From an uncultured Oscillospiraceae bacterium (GTDB lineage: Bacteria; Bacillota; Clostridia; Oscillospirales; Ruminococcaceae): 5,938 nt of DNA. Position numbers and translations under genes: made by a program. Positions 1-5,296 of the stretch are shown here, one piece after another. Numbering within the stretch: the stretch's first letter is position 1; every line of letters begins with the position of its first letter. The stretch covers positions 1 through 5,938 of the forward strand of contig CAJUMS010000131.1 in NCBI GenBank assembly GCA_910587465.1, in the 5' to 3' direction. A model generated the notes under the pieces. The model did not search any database, was not told the DNA's origin, and was given only the letters and a program-made list of their open reading frames with translations.

Positions 1-620
1 TTAAGTACGGCGGCAATATCAGGACTCTGCTCCTCGGAAACGAGATAGTCTCCGAGACCGAGGGCGGCACCGAAAGCTCGCCGTCACTTACTACCGTAAG
101 TGGCTATTACGCGGTGCTCGAGGGCACTCCGGGTATCTATTCGCTTGCCAAGGACAACGCGCCGTGGTATACGTTCGACGTATCGACAATCATATCCAGA
201 CAGCCGATCTCGCCGTATATCTACACCGTCGATAACGTTACGGTGACATTGCCCGACGGCGAGTTCAAGTTCGATATCGACGGCGAAAATAAACGGTTCT
301 TCCACAACGGCAGCGAGCTTGACGGCGATGAGTTCAAAAAGCTGTATCAGCAGCTGATAAGCTCGATAGGCGAGGAGATGTATACCGAGCAAACCGATAC
401 CGCCCCCGCCGCGTCGGTGAAGTTCCGCTACAAGAGCGAGTACTTCGATACCTACGGTACCGAGGAGGACGTGGTCGAATTCATTTCCGACGGCGGCAGA
501 AAGTATATAATTAACCTCAACGGAAGAACGATATTCAAGGTTCGCGAGGTATACGTCACACGTCTCATCGAGAACGTTGACGCGCTGATAAACGGCGGCA
601 CGGTCAATTACGACTGGTAA
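1..620 (+). CDS. DUF4340-family protein, C-terminal part (5' end outside window)
   Basis: The frame is open from the first full codon at position 3 to the TAA at 618-620, giving about 205 residues; the start lies upstream of the window. The visible part runs through a beta-rich region (LLLGNEIVSE, GYYAVLEGTPGIYSLA), an NAPWYTFDVSTIISR stretch, a YTVDNVTVTLPDGEFKF segment and a lysine/aromatic-rich end (VKFRYKSEYF...VREVYVTRLIENVDALI). This order of a ligand-like 'G-YYA-L-G--GIYSLA' unit followed by a 'V-SVTV' strand resembles the DUF4340 family. In Clostridia such proteins are often encoded behind a GldA/GldF/GldG-type ABC transporter, and their role is not established. No membrane segment is seen here; the expected N-terminal anchor would be in the missing part. 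An ATG-less internal start at GTG 114 is not needed because the frame stays open upstream. The family assignment is from pattern memory, not a profile search. Confidence 0.68.
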   Translation, partial: KYGGNIRTLLLGNEIVSETEGGTESSPSLTTVSGYYAVLEGTPGIYSLAKDNAPWYTFDVSTIISRQPISPYIYTVDNVTVTLPDGEFKFDIDGENKRFFHNGSELDGDEFKKLYQQLISSIGEEMYTEQTDTAPAASVKFRYKSEYFDTYGTEEDVVEFISDGGRKYIINLNGRTIFKVREVYVTRLIENVDALINGGTVNYDW

Positions 621-631
621 CGTTCGCCGAT

Positions 632-658
632 GCGCACAAGCGTCCTGTGGCTTGGCGC
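632..658 (+). other. GC-rich hairpin between DUF4340 gene and small conserved gene
   Basis: GCGCACAAGC (632-641) pairs with GCTTGGCGC (650-658) with one bulged A, around an 8-base loop. It sits 11 bases behind the DUF4340 stop and ahead of the next gene's ribosome site. It could be a weak terminator or mRNA-processing structure, but no run of T follows (only GGTTTCCC), so terminator function is doubtful. Confidence 0.25.
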
Positions 659-693
659 GGTTTCCCGACACAGGTTATTAACGGAGGTACACA

Positions 694-969
694 ATGGCAA
701 ACAACAAGCTTTTATTTTACAGGGGTTTCCCCCTTATCCGCAGCGGAAACACGATTTTCTACGGCAGCGCGGGCGACGCGTTCGCGGCTAAGCTCACGAT
801 CAAGGAAACCAAGAAAATCGCCGACGAGGAGGTTCCCAACAAGATCATGGTTCAGCTCCTCCCGAAAAATCCCGCGGACGTCGCAAAGGCGCGCAAGGGT
901 GATTATATCGGCTTCTACGAGGCGCTCGATACCGCCCATGTGTGGCTGACCGACGTGTTGTTCGGCTAA
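694..969 (+). CDS. Conserved small protein of unknown function (91 aa)
   Basis: The ATG at 694 follows a strong ribosome site GGAGG (683-687) with 6-base spacing, so the start is secure; the stop is TAA at 967-969. The protein begins MANNKLLFYRGFPLIRSGNT and continues IFYGSAGDAFAAKLTIK, a pattern I recall from small hypothetical proteins in gut Clostridia (a YRGFPL-R-GNTIYYG core, then K-ADKV-VQL and a C-terminal GFYEALD-A-VWL). It has no signal peptide, membrane segment, cysteine cluster or known catalytic motif, and appears to be a compact soluble beta-rich protein. Base composition matches the DUF4340 gene upstream rather than the A+T-rich block downstream. It may be transcribed alone or with DUF4340; no promoter is clear in the 73-base gap. 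Function unknown. Confidence 0.85.
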   Translation: MANNKLLFYRGFPLIRSGNTIFYGSAGDAFAAKLTIKETKKIADEEVPNKIMVQLLPKNPADVAKARKGDYIGFYEALDTAHVWLTDVLFG

Positions 970-1070
970 TCTGCGGCAATAAAGTACTCGGTCTCCATTT
1001 GGCTGTGCTATTGTGTTTTATAGCTTTTAAGAACGTTCAACAAATCGAGGTTTGAAGGAGAATGAAGAAA

Positions 1071-1244
1071 ATGAATGTTACACTGCACCTCGTGTCTGTT
1101 GACGAAAAGGCGCTGTTGATACGGCTGATAGAGCTGTACAATTATGAGTTTTCGGAATTTAGCAATGATGACATCAATGAATACGGATACTATGGGTATG
1201 ATTATATTGATGACTATTGGAATGAGGAGGGGCAACATATTTGA
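1071..1244 (+). pseudogene. N-terminal stub of a GNAT-family N-acetyltransferase
   Basis: The frame encodes about 57 residues: MNVTLHLVSVDEKALLIRLI, then ELYNYEFSEFSNDDINEYG, then YYGYDYIDDYWNEEGQHI and a TGA at 1242-1244. This is the usual opening of a GNAT acetyltransferase subgroup (EK--L--LIELY-YDFSE----DVNE-G-YGY-YLD-YW-EEGR-P-FI). In that subgroup the protein continues for roughly 90-100 more residues holding the acetyl-CoA site, which are absent here: the match ends right after EEGQH, and no continuation is seen in any frame before lacI at 1291. An in-frame ATG at 1062 also exists, but the ribosome site AAGGAG (1055-1060) is then only 1 base away; 1071 gives a 10-base spacing and is preferred. 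The stub cannot be a working acetyltransferase. A true 57-residue protein is possible but unlikely. Confidence 0.7.
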
Positions 1245-1290
1245 CGCACCCCGTGAAAATGAAACCAATGGGCGGAAAAGGGCGATATAA

Positions 1291-2248
1291 ATGGCAACTA
1301 TCAAGGACGTAGCAAGAGAGGCGGGCGTTGGCTTGGGAACAGCCTCCCGCGCGATGAGCGGGATCGGTTCGGTAAGCGAAAAGAGTATTGCAAAGGTCAA
1401 GGCTGCGGCGGAAAAACTGAACTTCGTGCCGAATCAAATGGCGCGCAATCTCAAAAAGCAGACGACCGGCTGTGTGGCTCTGATCATTCCCACAATATTT
1501 CACGCGTTCTTTTCAAAGTTTGCGTATTACTGCGAGGATGAACTGTATAAACGAGGTTATCGTCTTATAATCATTAACTCGCAGAACGACAAGCAAAAAG
1601 AAATATCGATGCTGGATATGATAAGACAACAGCGCGTAGATGGTATAATCATAAGCACTCACATTTGATCCCGCTATGCCGATCGTCACGATGGACGGAC
1701 GTATGGATATGCATCTGCCGTGCGTGACGAGCGATAATTACCATGCGTCATATAATGCGGTGCGCTGGCTGTATGATCACGGCGCGAGGAAGATTGGCTG
1801 TGTTTGCGGCACGACCGAGACGTTCTCGGAGACAAGCTACCGTTATCGGGCTTACAGCGACTGCGTAAAGGAGCTGGGTCTTGAGGAGCGGCTTTACAAG
1901 ACAAACTTTAAACATGGAGAGGAGTAAGATGTTGTAGCGTAATTTCTTTCGTACTATTCCGATGTAGACGCGGTTTTCGCTTCAAGCGACACGTTGGCTC
2001 TTATCACGTATAATCAGCTTAACAAACTTGGAAGACGTGTTCCGGAAGACGTTCAGATAATTGGTTTTGACGGTATTATGGACAGCTCGATGATAGGAGT
2101 TGAACTGTCAACGGTTCGACAAAATATCGAGGAAATGGCGAAAATTGCTATAGATCTGGTTATCAAAAAGATAAACGGTGAGAAAACAGCAGTACGAACA
2201 GAGGGTGGATCAACCTTCAGAATTGGCGATACAACCGTAAAGGATTGA
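1291..2248 (+). pseudogene. LacI-family transcriptional repressor, broken by one frameshift and two stops
   Basis: Three collinear pieces rebuild a near full-length LacI/GalR repressor (about 318 residues; family about 330-340). Piece 1 (from ATG 1291, spaced 8 bases from AAAGGG) has the N-terminal helix-turn-helix TIKDVAREAGVGLGTASRAM (residues 3-22), the hinge PNQMARNLKK (47-56) and the first sugar-binding lobe to GIIISTH. An extra base near 1663-1667 then gives TGA at 1666; in the next frame the protein resumes as FDPAMPIVTMDGRM at 1664. This runs through YDHGARKIGCVCG to TAA 1925, with a second in-frame TAA at 1940, then FLSYYSDVDAVFASSDTLAL and RRVPEDVQIIGFDGI to the TGA at 2246-2248. 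The stops sit where the family has Tyr or Glu/Lys codons, so each is one substitution away. Effector is unknown; the adjoining kinase suggests sucrose or fructose. Draft-assembly error is the alternative to decay, but three lesions make that less likely. Confidence 0.85.
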
Positions 2249-2249
2249 T

Positions 2250-3149
2250 ATGATATTATGTATAGGTGAAATACTCGCGGATATGATAGGCTCATGTCAC
2301 AACGGTGCGTTCTGTTACGAACGCAAGGCGGGAGGAGCGCCGTTCAATGTGGCGTGCGCGATAAAAAAATTTGGTGGTAAAGCGGCGTTTGTCGGCAATG
2401 TCGGCAATGACATAATAGGCAGATATCTGCTCCGATTTGCAAAAGAACGCGATTTGGACAAATGTCTTATCACCGTTGACGAACATCACAACACAACTTT
2501 GGCTTTTGTCGAGCTTGACGAGTCGGGAGAGCGTTCGTTCTGCTTTTACCGCAAGGATACGGCAGATTTTCATATTCCCGACGTTCCGGACGAATTGCTC
2601 CAACAGGCGGATATAGTATGTGTCGGCTCTCTTATGCTAAGCGAAGATATAGGCAGAAAATACGCAAACCGCATAATCGCTAAAGCCAAGAGCATTGGTA
2701 AAATTATTGCGTTCGACATCAACTATCGTTCGGATATTTTCCGTGATGAAAAAGATGCTGTGGAACGTTATAAGGAAATTATTAAACAAGTGGATATCGT
2801 TAAGTTTTCCGAGGATGAAGCGGACATATTTACCGAGGAGTATATTTCCGAACTGACAGATAAACTGGTGTGTGTTTCTCTTGGAGGCGAGGGAAGCCGG
2901 TGGCATTATCACGGCGAAGTTAATATTGTACCGACGATCTTGGTAAAAACTATCGACACTACCGGAGCGGGAGACGCGTTTTATGCCGGAGTTCTGACAA
3001 AGCTCTCATCAAAACCGAGAAATGAGTGGACAACGGATTTCCTGAACTCCGCCCTGCGCTTCGGAAATGTCTGCGGTGCGCTGAATACTCAAGGTAAAGG
3101 CGCGATAGACTGCTTACCGGAGCTTGGCGAAATAGAAAGCCGCTTATAA
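2250..3149 (+). CDS. scrK: PfkB-family carbohydrate kinase, fructokinase type
   Basis: A complete 299-residue PfkB/ribokinase-family protein, the usual length for bacterial fructokinases. It begins MILCIGEILADMIG, the typical first strand. PfkB signature 1 is GGAPFNVACAIKKFGG (28-43); the kinase-core motifs are FDINYR (155-160) and KFSEDEADIF (185-194); signature 2 is DTTGAGDAFYAG (236-247), whose Asp242 is the expected catalytic base and whose GAGD forms the anion hole. It would phosphorylate a sugar, most likely fructose to fructose-6-phosphate in the cytoplasm. Substrate is inferred from overall similarity to sucrose-operon fructokinases and from the lacI neighbour; 2-keto-3-deoxygluconate or another sugar cannot be excluded. 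The ATG lies one base after the lacI stop, and its ribosome site AAAGGA (2239-2244) is inside the lacI 3' end, so the two were co-translated. No lesion is seen. No transporter or sucrose hydrolase is in the window. Confidence 0.88.
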   Translation: MILCIGEILADMIGSCHNGAFCYERKAGGAPFNVACAIKKFGGKAAFVGNVGNDIIGRYLLRFAKERDLDKCLITVDEHHNTTLAFVELDESGERSFCFYRKDTADFHIPDVPDELLQQADIVCVGSLMLSEDIGRKYANRIIAKAKSIGKIIAFDINYRSDIFRDEKDAVERYKEIIKQVDIVKFSEDEADIFTEEYISELTDKLVCVSLGGEGSRWHYHGEVNIVPTILVKTIDTTGAGDAFYAGVLTKLSSKPRNEWTTDFLNSALRFGNVCGALNTQGKGAIDCLPELGEIESRL

Positions 3150-3160
3150 ATTGTTGCGAA

Positions 3161-3441
3161 ATGCATATCATTTCAACAACAAATCACGTTTCTACCAAGA
3201 GTGACGATGTAACGGTTTGCTGTGAAGATGCAGCCGGCACAAAATATCAGATGCCGTGGGTAACCGAAAAGAACGAGATCACAAATCCTCCTGCAAACCC
3301 CATCCCATTAAGCCCTCTGATGACAACAGTACTCCCGCAGATGGCAACAAGCCGAATGTTAACACCGGTGTTGAGGGTGTTGCTGTTGTTATGGGAATTG
3401 CTGCCATTGCTGGCGGGGCAATGATCGTTAAGTCTGGTTAA
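3161..3441 (+). pseudogene. Remnant of a surface protein C-terminus, frameshifted
   Basis: Two frames together look like the tail of a cell-surface protein. Frame one (from about 3161) reads through STKSDDVTVCCEDAAGTKYQ and PWVTEKNEITNPPANP. The coding pattern then jumps by one base near 3299-3313 to PSDDNSTPADGNKPNVNTG followed by VEGVAVVMGIAAIAGGAMIV and KSG, stopping at TAA 3439-3441. The end has a Pro/Asp/Asn-rich linker, an NVNTG motif, and a single hydrophobic segment with a short basic end. That arrangement is common on Ruminococcaceae surface proteins, where the tail is usually N-P-x-T-G-V-E-G then a membrane segment and K/R residues, and resembles a sortase-type signal. Here the Pro is Val and the basic tail is one Lys. 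There is no ribosome site before 3161, and the N-terminal domains are missing. Likely a dead fragment left from a larger gene; the upstream part of the assignment is weaker than the tail. Confidence 0.5.
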
Positions 3442-3459
3442 ATTCTTCCAAACATAATA

Positions 3460-3499
3460 GGCGAAAGCGCAGTTGTGGAAACATTGCTGCGCCTTCGTC
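3460..3499 (+). other. Long imperfect hairpin between converging genes, possible terminator
   Basis: GGCGAAAGCGCAG (3460-3472) pairs with CTGCGCCTTCGTC (3487-3499) with one A-C mismatch and one G-T wobble. The inner bases can pair further and leave a GAAA tetraloop. It starts 18 bases after the surface-protein remnant stop and ends 7 bases before the stop of the minus-strand ORF, where a bidirectional terminator would be expected. There is no proper T run on either side (TTGTGAATTATTT follows on plus), so it may instead be a dispersed palindromic repeat. Confidence 0.4.
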
Positions 3500-3506
3500 T
3501 TGTGAA

Positions 3507-3845
3507 TTATTTACTTATATTTCCCATAGTAATCAGGCATTTTTTTGATTTGTGAGATGCTGCGTGATCCAACTCGGTTAGGGAAGCTCTAAGCTCGTCT
3601 TCGGTATAATTGTCGAAAAATAAAACCTGCGGCAGCTTCGGCTCATTGGTAAACAAATCGTAGTTTATAATTTCACATAGGTAATCTCGACGGAAGAAGT
3701 AACCTTCGGGCAGTACATATGTTTCAAGCCACTTACAATGTGTATCAAACTCACTTCGGTATTTAAGATATTTATAAAGTATATATTGTGTGCTCAGCGG
3801 TTTCCGCAACGCTTCGACTATGGCGTTCATCATAACCATAACCAT
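3507..3845 (-). CDS. Unrecognised ORF, about 113 aa, hypothetical and possibly 5'-truncated
   Basis: I do not recognise this protein. It is rich in Tyr, Leu and charged residues (STQYILYKYLKYRSEFDTHC, KWLETYVLPEGYFFRRDYL, PQVLFFDNYTEDELRASLTE), ending CLITMGNISK; there is no signal peptide or membrane segment. Several in-frame ATGs lie in a hexamer repeat (at 3845, 3839, 3833, 3830), so the protein would begin MVMVMVMM or similar; none has a ribosome site in front. The frame remains open upstream through TTG 3851 and across the terminator stem to a TAA at 3894-3896 in its loop. This, with the missing ribosome site and the remnants around it, suggests the 3' part of a longer gene whose front was lost. 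It lies just beyond the terminator of the mscS operon on the same strand, so it should not be read with that operon. A small real gene with weak initiation is the alternative. Confidence 0.4.
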   Translation of the reverse strand: MVMVMMNAIVEALRKPLSTQYILYKYLKYRSEFDTHCKWLETYVLPEGYFFRRDYLCEIINYDLFTNEPKLPQVLFFDNYTEDELRASLTELDHAASHKSKKCLITMGNISK

Positions 3846-3850
3846 AACCA
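3831..3850. repeat. Hexamer tandem repeat CATAAC, three copies
   Basis: CATAAC occurs three times in tandem, followed by CA. On the minus strand it reads GGTTAT and encodes alternating Val-Met at the 5' end of the hypothetical ORF ending at 3507. Gain or loss of a unit keeps the frame but changes the number of candidate ATG starts. Confidence 0.7.
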
Positions 3851-3876
3851 ATTTCTGCTCAGCGTTGATATACTGT

Positions 3877-3915
3877 AAAAAACTCGGCAGCCTTTAAGCG
3901 GCTGCCGAGTTTTTT
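3877..3915. terminator. Strong bidirectional Rho-independent terminator
   Basis: AAAAAA (3877-3882) and CTCGGCAGCC (3883-3892) pair perfectly with GGCTGCCGAG (3900-3909) and TTTTTT (3910-3915) around a 7-base loop. The stem is followed by a T run on both strands. On the minus strand it begins 6 bases after the mscS stop and so closes the dapB-ACT-mscS operon; on plus it would stop transcripts coming from the lacI-scrK region. Confidence 0.93.
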
Positions 3916-3921
3916 GTTGAT

Positions 3922-4851
3922 TTATTGATTATCCACCACATGAACGTCCAGTTGATTGAACGGAATTTCGATACCGTTTTCAATGAACGCCGCGCGTACC
4001 TGCTCGGTGAGGTCAAAATACACGTCCCAGTAATCCGCGGTACTGCACCACGCTCTCGCAACAATGACGATCGCGCTCTCACCGTGCTCCTTCATACGCA
4101 CCGTAGGCGCAACGTCCTTGAGCGTCAGCGGGTGCGCCTCGATAAGTCCGAGGATAATTCCCTGCGCGGTCACGAAATCGTCGTTATACGAAATTGAAAA
4201 CGTGAGGTCGACGCGGCGGGTATCGTTGCCGTTGTTGTTGATGATAGTCGCGTTTATTGCCAGACCGTTCGGCACGAACACCGCCTGATTGCTGGCGGAA
4301 TCCAGCCGCGTATGCAGTATCGAGATCTGTGAGACCGTGCCTTCAACACCGTTTGTGATTATGTAGTCGCCGATCTTGAACGGCTTGGTTATCATCAGCA
4401 GGAAACCGCCCGCGACGTTCGCGAGCGAGTTCTGGAGCGCCAGACCGATAGCCACGCCCGCCGTGCCGATAATGGTGATTATAGAGGTCGCGGGTATGCC
4501 GAGAATGTTCAGCACTATCGTTATCAGCAGGGTATACAGCACGATCTTCGCCATCTGCGCGGTAAATTTCGTGACCGTAAGCTCCAGCTTCGTCTTGGAC
4601 AGCCCCTTGGACAGCAGCTTGATGACAAGCTTTGAGAGGATAAGCCCGACAACGAGGATAACGACCGCGAGGATTATCGTGGGAATAGCGGCGAGCAGGG
4701 CGTTGCCAAGCTCCTGAAAAAACTTTCCGAACGCCGACAGCGTTTCCTCAGGCTTTGTGACAAGCCCTTGAACCGCGTCGTTCAGAGTAGCCTCGTGAGT
4801 TTCGGAGGTATCTGCCGTTCCCAACGCCGCCGCTATCACTGTCCAATTCAT
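3922..4851 (-). CDS. mscS: MscS-family small-conductance mechanosensitive channel
   Basis: A complete 309-residue inner-membrane channel (E. coli MscS is 286). After a polar N-terminus of about 45 residues there are three membrane segments: about 50-75 (ALLAAIPTIILAVVILVVGL), 99-120 (MAKIVLYTLLITIVLNILGI) and 122-154. The last is the pore helix, with the Gly/Ala-packed GTAGVAIGLALQNSLANVAG (129-148) and then the kinked amphipathic part. The soluble beta domain follows: KPFKIGDYIITNGVEGTVSQ (156-175), TRLDSASNQAVFVPNG (181-196) and INATIINNN. The C-terminal alpha/beta domain ends in GIEIPFNQLDVHVV. It opens under membrane tension to release solutes during osmotic downshock. The ATG at 4849-4851 overlaps the TGA of the ACT gene (ATGA) and has AGGAG 5 bases upstream, so it is translationally coupled. 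The N-terminal stretch before TM1 is longer than in E. coli MscS. The family is certain; the symbol denotes family, not tested function. Confidence 0.93.
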   Translation of the reverse strand: MNWTVIAAALGTADTSETHEATLNDAVQGLVTKPEETLSAFGKFFQELGNALLAAIPTIILAVVILVVGLILSKLVIKLLSKGLSKTKLELTVTKFTAQMAKIVLYTLLITIVLNILGIPATSIITIIGTAGVAIGLALQNSLANVAGGFLLMITKPFKIGDYIITNGVEGTVSQISILHTRLDSASNQAVFVPNGLAINATIINNNGNDTRRVDLTFSISYNDDFVTAQGIILGLIEAHPLTLKDVAPTVRMKEHGESAIVIVARAWCSTADYWDVYFDLTEQVRAAFIENGIEIPFNQLDVHVVDNQ

Positions 4852-5294
4852 GCGAACTCCTTTTCAAACGCCGCGACAACAACGTCCGCGTCCGCGTCGC
4901 GGATAAGCATGGATATCTCGTCGACGCCTGTTGTTATCATAAGTATCATAGCGTCAAGGCGGTTGAGTATCTCAAAAACGCGCGCCGCGAAACCGACGGT
5001 CTCCGTCATTTCGCCCGTCTTGATAACGATTTTGCGATTTCCGCTGTTTATCATCGGCGCGACTACGCCGTTCTCGCGCAGCACCTTTGCCGCGCCGAGC
5101 AGCTTGGGCATATCGTCGTCACTCACCGTAAACCCAAAGCTGAATATTTCCGACGTCGGGGTGGTCATAGATATCATATCCACGTTTATCCCCGCGTCCG
5201 CGACCGTCCGCAGAGTGTCCTCCATTACGGTCTTGTTGAGCGGCACATTATTGAACGATACCGCCGATATGTTTTCGGTTACTTCAATCTTCAT
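4848..5294 (-). CDS. Stand-alone tandem ACT-domain protein, aspartokinase regulatory-like
   Basis: A complete 148-residue protein made of two ACT domains (about 5-78 and 85-148) and nothing else. The first has NKTVMEDTLRTVADAGINVD (20-39) then MISMT, and the second has GFAARVFEILNRL (101-113) and ILMITTGVDEISMLIRD (117-133), ending AAFEKEFA. These match the C-terminal regulatory half of aspartokinase, where the pattern is G-AARVFE-L---GINI-MIS----EISM-I and a final A--LH-EF, and where lysine or threonine binds. The amino-acid kinase domain (about 250 residues) is absent, and the start is firm: ATG 5292-5294 with AAGGAG 8 bases upstream. It lies 2 bases behind dapB. A lysine-sensing partner of a separate aspartokinase is the natural inference, like the beta subunit made from lysC in Bacillus, but no kinase gene is in view and ligand residues cannot be judged. 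GINVDMIS in place of GINI-MIS also fits generic amino-acid sensing. Confidence 0.85.
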   Translation of the reverse strand: MKIEVTENISAVSFNNVPLNKTVMEDTLRTVADAGINVDMISMTTPTSEIFSFGFTVSDDDMPKLLGAAKVLRENGVVAPMINSGNRKIVIKTGEMTETVGFAARVFEILNRLDAMILMITTGVDEISMLIRDADADVVVAAFEKEFA

Positions 5295-5296
5295 AG

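Noticed and set aside
84..671. 195-codon minus-strand ORF over the DUF4340 gene.
   Set aside because: Its composition is that of an antisense shadow; the plus frame has the coherent protein and continues to the window edge.
647..949. 100-codon plus-strand ORF overlapping the 91-aa gene.
   Set aside because: It is an Arg/Ser-rich frame shadow with no ribosome site; the overlapping 694 start has GGAGG.
1031..1038. GAACGTTC palindrome upstream of the GNAT stub, possible LacI or LexA operator.
   Set aside because: Only 8 bases are symmetric, the flanks do not match a LacI operator, and the Gram-positive LexA box needs a spacer between GAAC and GTTC. It is also not in front of lacI.
1241..1291. 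TTGACG at 1241 as a -35 box for the lacI gene.
   Set aside because: At 17 bases the -10 position reads ACCAAT, which is not a usable hexamer; TATAAA at 1286 touches the start codon.
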